64,000 bases of DNA from Bradyrhizobiaceae bacterium (GTDB lineage Bacteria; Pseudomonadota; Alphaproteobacteria; Rhizobiales; Xanthobacteraceae), in assembly GCA_020853885.1 (NCBI GenBank), contig JADYXZ010000006.1, forward strand, positions 1-64,000, read 5' to 3'. Positions 8,388 through 17,078 of the stretch are shown here, piece after piece. Within the stretch, counting starts at the first letter, position 1. Every line of letters starts with the position of its first letter. The notes below the pieces were generated by a model. The model was not told the origin of the DNA, did not search any database, and saw nothing but the letters and a program-made list of their open reading frames with translations. The position numbers were made by a program, and so were the translations under genes.

Positions 8388-9545
8388 ATGCAGTCCGACC
8401 GCGAAGCTGTTATTCTCTCCAACGCCCGCATCGTGCTTGGTGAGCGCGTGATCGAGCGCGGCTGGCTCGCAATCGTGGATGGAAAAATCGCCGAGATCGG
8501 CGAAGGGAAGACGCCCGAGCGTGGCGAGGACTTCGAAGGCGATCTCCTGATTCCGGGCCTCGTCGAGCTGCACACCGACCATCTCGAAGCGCATTTCATG
8601 CCGCGCCCCAAGGTCTATTGGGACCCGGTGGCGGCCGTCGTTTCCTATGACGGGCAGCTTGCTACCAGCGGCATCACGACCGTGCTCGACTCGTTGCGCA
8701 TCTGGCGCGAGGAGGACGTGAAGGATGCGGACGGCCACGCCGAGGTCCTCGCCGACGCCATCGCCGCGGCGCGCGCGGGCGGCCTCCTGCGCGCCGATCA
8801 CTTCCTGCATCTGCGCTGCGAGGTGCCGATGCCGCGCGTGGTCGAGGAGGCGGCCGAGCTGATCGGCCGGCCGGACGTGCGGCTCGTCTCGCTCATGGAC
8901 CACACGCCGGGCCAGCGCCAGTTCCGCGACGAGGAGAAACTGCGCACCTATTACCGCGGCAAGAACGGCGGCCTGACCGAAGCGGAGCTTGATGCCGTGT
9001 TCGAGACGCGGCGCCGCTTCAGCGCGGAGCACGGCGAGACGAACTATCGCCGGCTGGTGGAAATGGCGAAGACGCACGGCCGGCCGCTCGCAAGCCACGA
9101 CGACACGACGCTCGGACACGTCCGGCAGGCAGTGGACGATGAGGTCGCGATTGCCGAGTTCCCCACCACGATGGAAGCCGCCGGGGCGCTGCACGCAGCG
9201 GGAATCCGTGTGCTCATGGGCGCGCCCAATCTCGTGCGCGGCGGCTCGCATTCGGGCAATGTCGCGACCGCGGAGCTTGCGAAGGCGGGCGTCCTCGACG
9301 CGCTGTCGTCCGACTATGTACCGGCGAGCCTGCTCATGGCCGCGCTCGCCCTGCCGGAAGCGGCGCCCGGCATCGACCTGCCGGCGGCCATCTGCACCGT
9401 GACGAAGACGCCGGCGGAAGCCGTGGGGCTCATGGACCGCGGCGAGATCGCGCCCGGCAAGCGCGCCGATCTTGTGCGCGTCCGCCGCCGGGATAATGTC
9501 GCGACCGCGCGCAGCGTCTGGCGCGAGGGGCGGCGGGTGGCATGA
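8388..9545 (+). CDS. phnM: Alpha-D-ribose 1-methylphosphonate 5-triphosphate diphosphatase PhnM
   Basis: Amidohydrolase-fold enzyme of 385 aa that removes pyrophosphate from the ribosyl phosphonate triphosphate made by PhnGHIL. Metal-site motifs are visible: PGLVELHTDHLEAHF (His62, His65), SLMDHTPGQRQF, ASHDDTTL, and the late APNLVRGGSHSGN. I chose ATG 8388, seven nucleotides after the phnL stop, because an earlier ATG at 8286 would overlap phnL by about 95 nt with non-family sequence. The end overlaps phnN by four nucleotides. Confidence 0.95.
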   Translation: MQSDREAVILSNARIVLGERVIERGWLAIVDGKIAEIGEGKTPERGEDFEGDLLIPGLVELHTDHLEAHFMPRPKVYWDPVAAVVSYDGQLATSGITTVLDSLRIWREEDVKDADGHAEVLADAIAAARAGGLLRADHFLHLRCEVPMPRVVEEAAELIGRPDVRLVSLMDHTPGQRQFRDEEKLRTYYRGKNGGLTEAELDAVFETRRRFSAEHGETNYRRLVEMAKTHGRPLASHDDTTLGHVRQAVDDEVAIAEFPTTMEAAGALHAAGIRVLMGAPNLVRGGSHSGNVATAELAKAGVLDALSSDYVPASLLMAALALPEAAPGIDLPAAICTVTKTPAEAVGLMDRGEIAPGKRADLVRVRRRDNVATARSVWREGRRVA

Positions 9546-10120
9546 GCGCGGGTCGCCTCGTCCTCGTCGTCGGACCGAGCGGCGCGGGCAAGGACACGCT
9601 GATCGCGCTCGCACGCGACGCCTGCAAGGACGATCCCGCAATCGTCTTTCCCCGCCGCGTGGTGACGCGGCCCCCTTCGCCTTTCGAGGATCACGACAGC
9701 TTCACCGGGGAAGAGTTCGTCCGCGCGGAGAGGGAAGGCCGCTTCGCGCTCTCCTGGGAAGCGCACGGTCATCGCTACGGCATTCCCATCGGTATTGAAG
9801 AAGACTTGCGCGCCGGCCGGACCGTGGTGTGCAACGTATCGCGCGCAATCGTCGGCGCGGCCGCGCGGCGTTGGCCCGTGACCATCGTGTTCGTGACGGC
9901 GCCGCCGGAAGTGCTCGCTGCCCGCCTCGCTTCCCGGAGCCGCACAAGTGACGGCCTTGCATTAGACAGGCTCAACCGCACGGCCGACCTCGACGCCGGT
10001 ATCTGCCCCGATCTCGTGATCGAGAATGTCGGTGCGCCGGAGGAAGGTGCGGGCAAGCTCCTCGCTGCAATCCGCGATCAGTCGGATTTGCGTGACTTCC
10101 ACGCCGAGCTGCTGTTTTAA
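9542..10120 (+). CDS. phnN: Ribose 1,5-bisphosphate phosphokinase PhnN
   Basis: Guanylate-kinase-like enzyme of 192 aa. It phosphorylates ribose 1,5-bisphosphate to PRPP, the last step that returns the ribose carrier to central metabolism. The P-loop GPSGAGKDTL is at residues 11-20. The usual RRVVTRPPSPFEDHDSF and FALSWEAHGHRYGIP segments follow. It is the last gene of the operon, and a weak stem (GTCGATG 10125-10131 with CATCGAC 10149-10155) follows the stop without a T-tract. Confidence 0.94.
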   Translation: MSAGRLVLVVGPSGAGKDTLIALARDACKDDPAIVFPRRVVTRPPSPFEDHDSFTGEEFVRAEREGRFALSWEAHGHRYGIPIGIEEDLRAGRTVVCNVSRAIVGAAARRWPVTIVFVTAPPEVLAARLASRSRTSDGLALDRLNRTADLDAGICPDLVIENVGAPEEGAGKLLAAIRDQSDLRDFHAELLF

Positions 10121-10171
10121 GACAGTCGATGCGGCATTCCGGCGCTGCCATCGACATCGTCAAGAAAGCTT

Positions 10172-10200
10172 ACAATAACAACCGCGACGAAGATTATTGT
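10172..10200. promoter_or_regulatory. Inverted repeat in the phnN-exbB gap, candidate operator
   Basis: ACAATAA (10172-10178) and TTATTGT (10194-10200) form a perfect 7-bp inverted repeat with a 15-nt spacer, in a 286-nt gap before exbB. It is AT-rich in a GC-rich surrounding, as operators often are. It does not match the classic Fur 19-mer, so I do not name a regulator. The rest of the gap shows no other gene. Confidence 0.3.
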
Positions 10201-10406
10201 CTCGGCGCATTCACCTGAGAGCGCGATGGTTCAGGTCGCGTGCCCTTTCTGACGGCTGCGCGGATCTGCGCTCGATCGACGCAAGCTGCATACGGCGTGC
10301 TTCACATTAGAAGGGTTTCAATATGCGGGGCTCGAGCACGAATTGCTTTGACAGTCCGCGCTGCGGTGCAATTAAGAAAGGACGATCGGAACGAGGCGGA
10401 AGTTCA

Positions 10407-11291
10407 ATGTCACGGAAATCGTTTGCGGCGATCCTGATCGCGGTCGCATGGATTGGCGTTGCCGCGCCGGTTCATGCGCAGGCGCCCGCAGCGCAGCCGG
10501 GCACGACGGCTCCGGCAGACGCGGCGCCCGCCGCATCCGCTCAACCTTCGCCGCCCGTCCGCGGCGCCGTTGACATCGGCACCTTGCCGCAGGACCTGTC
10601 GCCGTGGGGCATGTATCTCGCTGCCGACTGGGTGGTGAAAGCGGTGATGATCTCGCTCGCCTTCGCGTCGATCGTCACCTGGACCGTATGGCTCGCAAAG
10701 ACGCTCGAGCTGGCGGGCGCAAAGCGGCGTGCGCGGGTCGCGCTCGCCCATCTCGCGTCGTTGCGTTCGCTGCGGACGATCGCCGGGCGGCCGGCCCAGT
10801 TGAAGGGCGCCGTCGGCGCGCTCCTTGATGCGGCAGAGCTCGAGCTCGATCATTCGTCCGATGTGACCGACAAGGACGGCATCAAGGAGCGCGTCGCCTC
10901 GCGGCTCGACCGCGTGGAAGCCTCTTTTGCGCGGCGCATTTCGCGCGGCACGGGGGTGCTGGCGACGATCGGTGCGACCGCGCCGTTCGTCGGCCTGTTC
11001 GGCACCGTCTGGGGGATCATGAACGCCTTCATCGGCATCTCCAAATCGCAGACGACGAATCTCGCCGTCGTTGCGCCGGGCATTGCCGAGGCACTGCTCG
11101 CGACCGCCATGGGATTGATCGCAGCCATTCCCGCCGTCGTCATCTATAACGTTTTCGCACGTTCGATCGCGGGTTACCGCGGCTTGATCGGTGACGCCGC
11201 CGCCGAAATCCTGCGGCTTGTCAGCCGCGATCTCGATCGGCCCGCTGCGGAACGAACGGGCAAAAAGCCGAAGCTTGCCGCCGCGGAGTGA
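10407..11291 (+). CDS. exbB: TonB-system energiser ExbB (with cleavable N-terminal extension)
   Basis: Inner-membrane proton-channel component of 294 aa. ATG 10407 is preceded by a purine-rich GAGGCGGA and gives a signal peptide (residues 1-24, ending PVHAQ) plus an Ala/Pro-rich linker; this long form is common in rhizobial ExbB. Three membrane segments follow: [39 protein letters not shown] and [20 protein letters not shown]. The MotA/ExbB motif is intact. It is followed directly by exbD and tonB. An earlier in-frame ATG at 10323 adds 28 residues that look non-coding. Confidence 0.92.
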   Translation: MSRKSFAAILIAVAWIGVAAPVHAQAPAAQPGTTAPADAAPAASAQPSPPVRGAVDIGTLPQDLSPWGMYLAADWVVKAVMISLAFASIVTWTVWLAKTLELAGAKRRARVALAHLASLRSLRTIAGRPAQLKGAVGALLDAAELELDHSSDVTDKDGIKERVASRLDRVEASFARRISRGTGVLATIGATAPFVGLFGTVWGIMNAFIGISKSQTTNLAVVAPGIAEALLATAMGLIAAIPAVVIYNVFARSIAGYRGLIGDAAAEILRLVSRDLDRPAAERTGKKPKLAAAE

Positions 11292-11296
11292 CGCTC

Positions 11297-11725
11297 ATGG
11301 CCGCGTGCATCCCGCGAAACGAAAGCGACGATATTCCCGAGACGCACGAGATTAATGTCACGCCCTTCATCGACGTGATGCTCGTCCTTCTCATTATCTT
11401 CATGGTGGCCGCACCGCTCGCCACGGTCGACATTCCCGTGGACCTGCCGGCCTCGTCGGTCGAGCGCCAGCCGCGGCCGGACAAGCCGCTCTACCTCACG
11501 GTCAAGACCGATCTCACCCTTGCGATCGACGAGAGCGACGTGCCGCGCGACGGGCTCGCGTCCGCGCTCGACGCCTGGACATCCGGCGACCGGGAGACGC
11601 GCGTGTTCCTGCGCGCCGACAAGGCCGTCTCCTACGGCGACGTGATGGAGGTGATGGAGCTGTTGCGGGCCGCGGGTTATCTCAAGGTCGCGCTCGTGAG
11701 CCTGGAGAGGGCCGCGGGGCCGTGA
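11297..11725 (+). CDS. exbD: TonB-system transport protein ExbD
   Basis: Single-span membrane protein of 142 aa that forms the proton channel with ExbB. The family motif INVTPFIDVMLVLLIIF includes the essential membrane Asp. The periplasmic domain ends in SYGDVMEVMELLRAAGY, typical of ExbD. The start may instead be GTG 11288, which overlaps the exbB stop as GTGA; ATG 11297 is the conservative choice. Its stop overlaps the tonB start. Confidence 0.93.
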   Translation: MAACIPRNESDDIPETHEINVTPFIDVMLVLLIIFMVAAPLATVDIPVDLPASSVERQPRPDKPLYLTVKTDLTLAIDESDVPRDGLASALDAWTSGDRETRVFLRADKAVSYGDVMEVMELLRAAGYLKVALVSLERAAGP

Positions 11726-12504
11726 CTGCCGACACCAGGCGGGAGCTATATCGCTGGGGAGTTTCCGGGGCGGCCGTTCTTGCGGCACATCTCGTCATCG
11801 TCGCTTACGCGGTGAGCCGGCCGGATTCGTCGCCAGCCACGCCGCCCGCAGCGATCGTCATCGACCTTGCGCCGATCGCCGCTGCGCCCGAGGTCCCGGA
11901 GATGGACCTGCCGGCGGCGCCGGAGCAACCCGACGCCGAAGAGGTCCCCGAGCAGCCGGTCGAGGAGGTGGCCAAGGAAGAGCCGCTGCCCGAGCCCGAG
12001 CCGCCGCCGCCCGTCCCGGAGCCGGAAGTGCCGCTTCCGCCGCCGCCTCAGGAAAAGAAGCCGGAAACGAAGGTGGAGCCGGAGCCGCAAAAGGTCGAGC
12101 CGCCGAAGAAGAGGCCCTCGCAGAAGCCGTCGGTTGCGACAGCGCCGCGTCCCATGCCCGCGCCGCAGGCAAAAGCAGCCGCGCCGGTCGCGTCGGCGAG
12201 CGAGACGCCGTCAAACGCGGTTCCAAACTGGCGCAGCCTGATCGCGGCGATTCTGGAGCGCAACAAGCGCTACCCGCCGGAGGCGCGCAGCCGCGGCGAT
12301 CGCGGCACGGCCACCGTTCAATTCGCCATCAACCGGTCGGGCGGTCTCATCGGGGTAAATCTGAGCCGGAGCTCGGGCTCGCAGATTCTGGATCAGGAGG
12401 CGGTCGAGCTTGTGCGGCGTGCCCAGCCGTTCCCCCCGCCGCCGCCCGAAATGCGCGGAAGCACGATCACCCTGATCGTACCGGTTCGATTCAGCTTCAG
12501 ATGA
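11722..12504 (+). CDS. tonB: Energy transducer TonB
   Basis: TonB protein of 260 aa. GTG 11722 overlaps the exbD stop as GTGA. The order is a membrane anchor (about residues 12-31), a long Pro/Glu then Pro/Lys linker (about 40-150) that spans the periplasm, and a C-terminal TonB domain (about 170-260). The last domain contains YPPEARSRGDRGTATVQFAI and ends VPVRFSFR. The module powers outer-membrane receptors. No TonB-dependent receptor gene is in the window, so its cargo is unknown. Confidence 0.93.
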   Translation: MTADTRRELYRWGVSGAAVLAAHLVIVAYAVSRPDSSPATPPAAIVIDLAPIAAAPEVPEMDLPAAPEQPDAEEVPEQPVEEVAKEEPLPEPEPPPPVPEPEVPLPPPPQEKKPETKVEPEPQKVEPPKKRPSQKPSVATAPRPMPAPQAKAAAPVASASETPSNAVPNWRSLIAAILERNKRYPPEARSRGDRGTATVQFAINRSGGLIGVNLSRSSGSQILDQEAVELVRRAQPFPPPPPEMRGSTITLIVPVRFSFR

Positions 12505-12525
12505 TCGCGCGAATTGGCAAAGGCG

Positions 12526-15500
12526 CTATGTCGACGGGTCCGGGCGCTCGCCCCGCAGCACCACATAGATCGCCGGAATGACGAGCACGGTAAGTGCCGT
12601 CGAGGACGCGAGCCCGAACAGGAGCGAGATCGCAAGCCCCTGGAAGATCGGATCGGTAAGGATCACTGCGGCGCCGATCATGGCGGCGAGCGCCGTCAGC
12701 AGGATCGGCTTGAAGCGGATGGCGCCGGCTTCCAGGAGCACCTCGATCAGCGGCCGTTCCGCCGTGCGCGCATGGCGGATGAAGTCCACGAGCAGGATGG
12801 AGTTGCGCACGATGATGCCGGCGAGCGCGATGAAGCCGATCATCGAGGTTGCGGTGAACGGCGCACCGAACAGCCAGTGGCCGATCATGATGCCGATGAA
12901 GGTGAGGGGGATCGGCGTGAGGATCACGAGCGGCAGCTTGAACGAGCCGAACTGGGCGACGACGAGGATATAGATGCCGAGGATCGCCACCATGAAGGCG
13001 GCGCCCATGTCGCGGAACGTCACCCAGGTGACCTCCCATTCGCCATCCCATAAAAGGACCGGGCGGGATTCGTCGTCGGGCTGGCCGTGCAGCGCGATCG
13101 CGGGCTTCGGCACTCCGCCCCAGTCCGCCTTGGCGATCGCATCGGACACCGCGATCATGCCATAGACCGGCGCCTCGAATGCGCCGGCAAGCTCGGCGAT
13201 CACCATCTCGGCGGCGCGGCCGTTATGCCGGAAGATCGGATAAGATGCGCGCTCCCGCGTCACGGAGACGACGTCGCCGAGCTCGACGATCGCGCGGTCG
13301 CCGGGCAGCGCATTGGCCGGCACCGGCGTCGCCAGCGTGCGCTCGTTGACCACGCGTTCGCTCTTCGACAAGGCGATGCGGATCGGGATCGGCTGGCGAC
13401 CGCCGCCCCGGTGCGAATAGCCGACCGTCGTGCCGCCGCCGAAGGTGCGGATCGTGTCGTACACGTCGCTCTGCTCGACGCGGTAGTATTCGAGGTTGTC
13501 CTGGTCGATGGCGATGCGTACGCGTTCCGGCCGGTTGCGGAAGCTGTCCTCCACGTCGACGATGAAGGGCACGCGCTCAAACGCTTCGCGCACTTTTTCC
13601 GCGACCGCCCGCCGCGTCTCGGGGTCGGGTCCGTAAATTTCGGCGAGCAGCGTGCCGAGCACCGGCGGGCCGGGCGGCGGTTCGATCATCTTGACGACGG
13701 TGCCGTCGGGAAGGGGCAGGTCCCTGAGCCGCGCGCGCAGTTCGAGCGCGACATCGTGGCTCGCGCGGCTGCGCTCGCCCTTGGGCGCGAGGTTGACCGC
13801 GATGTCGCCCTGCTGCGGCTGCGCGCGCAGATAGTAGTGGCGCACGAGGCCATTGAAGTTGAACGGTGCCGCGGCGCCGGCGTAGGTCTGGAAGGAGACG
13901 ATCTCCTCCACGGGTGCGAGCCGCTCCACCATCATCTGCAGCACGCGCTCGGTATCCTCGACCGACGATCCCTTCGGCAGATCAATCACCACCTGCAGGT
14001 CGGTCTTGTTGTCGAAAGGCAGGAGCTTGACGGTGACGTGCTGCGTGTAGAGCAGTCCGAGCGAGGCGAGCGTGACGATGCCGACCGCAATCAGGAAAAT
14101 CCACGAGCGTCGCCGGGTGCGCAGCACCGGCTTCGCCGCGGCGACATAGGCTCGGCCGAGCCATCCGCCGTGCGCGGCGTCGTGTCCGTGCGCCGCGGCA
14201 TGCGCGCCGCCGCCGAATTTCATCATCAGCCAGGGCGTGAGCATGACGGCAACGAAGAAGGAGAACAGCATCGCCGCCGAGGCATTCGCCGGGATCGGGC
14301 TCATATACGGCCCCATCATGCCGGAGACGAACAGCATGGGCAGGAGCGCCGCGACGACCGTAAGCGTCGCGACGATGGTCGGGTTGCCGACCTCGGCCAC
14401 CGCCTCGATGGCGGCCTGCGTGCGCGACCGCCCGTCCTGCATCGCCCAGTGGCGCGCGATGTTCTCGATCACCACGATCGCGTCATCGACCAGGATGCCG
14501 ATCGAGAAGATGAGAGCGAACAGGCTCACCCGGTTGAGCGTGTAGCCCATGATCCAGGAGGCGAAGAGGGTGAGCAGGATGGTGGTCGGAATGACCACCG
14601 CGACCACGAGCGCTTCGCGCCAGCCGATGGCGAAGCCGACGAGGATCACGATCGAGATTGTCGCAAGCCCGAGATGGAAGAGAAGCTCGTTCGCCTTTTC
14701 GTTCGCCGTCTCGCCGTAGTTGCGGGTGACGGCCATCTCCACGTCGGACGGAAAGATCTGGCCGCGCGCCTGTTCAAGCCGTTCGACGATATTATGCGCG
14801 ATGACCACGGCATTGGTGCCCGGCCGTTTGGCGATAGCGAGCGACACCGCGGGCGTCCGCTCGAGGCCCGCCGCGGTCTTGCGCACATTCATGACGCGCG
14901 CTTCGTTCGGCTCCGTCGCCAGCACCACGGAGGCCACGTCGCGCACATAGACTGGTCGTCCGTCGCGCGCGGTCAGCAGCAGGTTGCCGATTTCGGAGAG
15001 CGATTGCAGGGTCTGGCCGGCGACAAGGGTGCGCTGCTCGCCCGCCTCGCGCACGCGCCCGGCCTGGAACGAGCGGTTGGCGCCGGCGACCTTGGCGGCG
15101 AGCTGCTGCAGGGTGACGCCGTAGAGCGAGAGCCGTTCGGGGTCGGGCTCGACGCGAATCTCCTCGGGCTGCTCGCCGACGATATAAGTGAGGCCGATGT
15201 CCGGCAGCTTCAGCACCTCGACCTGCAGTTCGCGGGCGAGGCGCGTCAGGCCGTTCGCGGTCCAGCGGTCCGCCGCGGCCGGCGTCGGCGCGAGCGTGAC
15301 GACGACGATGGCGACGTCGTCGATGCCGCGGCCGACGATCAAGGGCTCCGGGATGCCGACCGGGATACGGTCCATGTTGGCGCGGATTTTCTCGTGCACG
15401 CGCAGGATCGCTGCGTCGGCGTTCGTGCCGACGAGGAAGCGCGCGGTGACGACCGAACCATCGTCCTCGGTCTGCGAATAGACGTGCTCGACGCCGTCGA

Positions 15501-15735
15501 TGCTCTTGATGATGGTTTCCAGCGGCTCGGTGACGAGCTTGACCGCATCTTCCGCCTTGAGCCCGTTGGCCTCCACATGGATGTCCACCATGGGCACGGA
15601 GATCTGCGGCTCCTCCTCGCGCGGCAGCGTGACGAGAGCAACGAGCCCGAGCGCGAAGGCCGCGAGCAGGAAGAGCGGCGTGAGCGGCGAGGCGATGAAG
15701 GCGCGGGTGAGGCCGCCGGCAATCCCGAGCTTCAT
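12526..15735 (-). CDS. RND-family efflux permease
   Basis: Inner-membrane pump of 1069 aa (AcrB/HAE or metal-type RND superfamily). ATG 15735 begins MKLGIAGGLTRAF and overlaps the adaptor gene by four nucleotides; longer in-frame starts would run into the adaptor. Typical features are the PREEEPQISVPMV segment after the first membrane helix, the TM4 motif SIGILVDDAIVVIEN with its proton-relay Asp, and the duplicated second half with IPLTFIGIMIG and GFIALAGIIVRNSILLVDFI. The substrate cannot be read from sequence. It ends the operon that begins with an ArsR-type repressor at 18643, which is unusual company for an RND pump. Confidence 0.9.
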   Translation of the reverse strand: MKLGIAGGLTRAFIASPLTPLFLLAAFALGLVALVTLPREEEPQISVPMVDIHVEANGLKAEDAVKLVTEPLETIIKSIDGVEHVYSQTEDDGSVVTARFLVGTNADAAILRVHEKIRANMDRIPVGIPEPLIVGRGIDDVAIVVVTLAPTPAAADRWTANGLTRLARELQVEVLKLPDIGLTYIVGEQPEEIRVEPDPERLSLYGVTLQQLAAKVAGANRSFQAGRVREAGEQRTLVAGQTLQSLSEIGNLLLTARDGRPVYVRDVASVVLATEPNEARVMNVRKTAAGLERTPAVSLAIAKRPGTNAVVIAHNIVERLEQARGQIFPSDVEMAVTRNYGETANEKANELLFHLGLATISIVILVGFAIGWREALVVAVVIPTTILLTLFASWIMGYTLNRVSLFALIFSIGILVDDAIVVIENIARHWAMQDGRSRTQAAIEAVAEVGNPTIVATLTVVAALLPMLFVSGMMGPYMSPIPANASAAMLFSFFVAVMLTPWLMMKFGGGAHAAAHGHDAAHGGWLGRAYVAAAKPVLRTRRRSWIFLIAVGIVTLASLGLLYTQHVTVKLLPFDNKTDLQVVIDLPKGSSVEDTERVLQMMVERLAPVEEIVSFQTYAGAAAPFNFNGLVRHYYLRAQPQQGDIAVNLAPKGERSRASHDVALELRARLRDLPLPDGTVVKMIEPPPGPPVLGTLLAEIYGPDPETRRAVAEKVREAFERVPFIVDVEDSFRNRPERVRIAIDQDNLEYYRVEQSDVYDTIRTFGGGTTVGYSHRGGGRQPIPIRIALSKSERVVNERTLATPVPANALPGDRAIVELGDVVSVTRERASYPIFRHNGRAAEMVIAELAGAFEAPVYGMIAVSDAIAKADWGGVPKPAIALHGQPDDESRPVLLWDGEWEVTWVTFRDMGAAFMVAILGIYILVVAQFGSFKLPLVILTPIPLTFIGIMIGHWLFGAPFTATSMIGFIALAGIIVRNSILLVDFIRHARTAERPLIEVLLEAGAIRFKPILLTALAAMIGAAVILTDPIFQGLAISLLFGLASSTALTVLVIPAIYVVLRGERPDPST

Positions 15736-16760
15736 GGCTTGGGGTCCGGCATGACCACGCGATCGCCGTCGCGCAATCCGGTCAGGACCTCGATTTGAAG
15801 GCCGTCGCCGGTCTCGATGGCTTCGCCCAGGATCACGGCAATCTCGAGCGCTCCGTTGTCGGCGGCGATACGGACGTAGTCGATGCCGTGGCGCGTCGTG
15901 ACGGCCTCCGCAGGAACGGCGATCACCGAACGCTGGGCGACCGGAATCCACACGAGCGTCCGCTCATTGACGAAGTAGTCGCCGATCCCGTCCACCTCGA
16001 CGTCGGCGATCACGCGGCCGCTTGCGATCTCCGGATAGACCTTGGCGACGCGGCCGGGCAGCGCCTCCGCGATGCCGCCGCTCGCCGCAGGCGACAGGCC
16101 GCGCCGTCCGATCCGTACGGCGGCATTCTCTCTGATCTCCGCTGCATGGCGCTCGGGCAGCGAAAGCCGCAGGTAGTAGCGGCCCGCTGCAATGCGCGCG
16201 ATCTCCTCGCCGGCGAGGACCACGGAGCCGAGCGTGACCGGAACCGTGAGAATACGGCCGCCCGCGGGAGCGAGAATCTCGCCCTCGCGCGCCCGCTGCT
16301 CGACCACGGATTTCTCAGCCTGCGCGGCAGCGACCTGATTGACGACGACATCGAACTGCGTCTTCGCCTGATCGACGCGCGCCTGGGTCGCGACGCCGCG
16401 CGCGAGCAGTTGCTGCGCCCGGTCAAGCTCGGTACGTGCGTTCTCAACCTGCGAATTGAGCGCCTCGATTTTTGCCTCGGCCGCATTCAGCTCGAGCGCC
16501 AGTTTGTCATCGATAACAACCGCGACGACCTGACCTTCCTTGACCTGATCGCCCTCGCTGACCCTGATCTCGCGGATCGAGCCGCCGATGCGCGCGCGTG
16601 CGGGCACAATGCGCGTGCTTTCGACCCGGCCGAACACCGCCTTCATGTCGGGGACCGTGATGCTTCTCACGACGAAGTCGGCTGTCTTCGCGGGCGTGAT
16701 GCCGGCCAAGATCAACAAAGCGACAAGAAAGGTGGAAGCAGTGTGTGTCTGCATAGCCAT
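15732..16760 (-). CDS. RND efflux periplasmic adaptor (membrane fusion protein)
   Basis: Adaptor of 342 aa, partner of the RND pump. The start ATG 16760 gives a secretion signal (MAMQTHTASTFLVALLILAG, processed near PAKTA). The order is a first barrel/lipoyl half (RIGGSIREIRVSEGDQVKEG), a coiled-coil hairpin (about residues 90-150, AEAKIEALNSQVENARTEL and AQAEKSVVEQRAREG), a second lipoyl half (ILAPAGGRILTVPV) and beta-barrel domains. Its stop overlaps the pump start. No outer-membrane channel gene is nearby. Confidence 0.88.
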   Translation of the reverse strand: MAMQTHTASTFLVALLILAGITPAKTADFVVRSITVPDMKAVFGRVESTRIVPARARIGGSIREIRVSEGDQVKEGQVVAVVIDDKLALELNAAEAKIEALNSQVENARTELDRAQQLLARGVATQARVDQAKTQFDVVVNQVAAAQAEKSVVEQRAREGEILAPAGGRILTVPVTLGSVVLAGEEIARIAAGRYYLRLSLPERHAAEIRENAAVRIGRRGLSPAASGGIAEALPGRVAKVYPEIASGRVIADVEVDGIGDYFVNERTLVWIPVAQRSVIAVPAEAVTTRHGIDYVRIAADNGALEIAVILGEAIETGDGLQIEVLTGLRDGDRVVMPDPKP

Positions 16761-16821
16761 GCCATGTGGAGACGTGGACGCTGCGCGATAGCGGCGCAAC
16801 GTCCACGAGATGAAGGGCTGA

Positions 16822-17025
16822 TTAGTGAAATGCCTCGCCGGACCTGACGCCGAGCTTCCTGAAAATGATGGCCGCGGGGCAGAACCCGGTGACCGGCGCC
16901 TGCAGGAGGTTGAACCCGACGAAGGCTGTCAGGAGGCACCAGTAGGGCGACACGTAGTAGCTGAGCAGCAGCGAGGCGAGGATCATGAAGCCGGCGAACA
17001 TCATGACGGCGCGATTGACGGTCAT
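16822..17025 (-). CDS. DUF2892 / YgaP-type small membrane protein
   Basis: Membrane protein of 67 aa with two hydrophobic segments (VMMFAGFMILASLLLSYYV and CLLTAFVGFNLLQAPVTGF) and the DUF2892 ending CPAAIIFRKLGV. The same domain forms the membrane part of YgaP rhodanese. In many bacteria it appears beside sulfur-transfer or BigR/SqrR-controlled genes, which fits the ArsR regulator and SQR nearby. ATG 17025 is preceded by a purine-rich stretch; 53 nt separate it from the MFS gene, in one operon. Confidence 0.85.
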   Translation of the reverse strand: MTVNRAVMMFAGFMILASLLLSYYVSPYWCLLTAFVGFNLLQAPVTGFCPAAIIFRKLGVRSGEAFH

Positions 17026-17078
17026 TGTATTACTCCTCTGAACGCGGTTGGTGAGTTGCGGTGAAATCTGGTCTTGCC

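Noticed and set aside
10121-10406. Possible Fur box before the TonB operon
   Set aside because: The inverted repeat does not match the GATAATGATAATCATTATC consensus, so I report only a repeat.
13087-15798. A 903-codon open frame antisense to the RND pump
   Set aside because: It is rich in Arg, His, Asp and Gly with no recognisable domain, and it is the mirror of a well-supported gene. High GC removes stop codons on the opposite strand.
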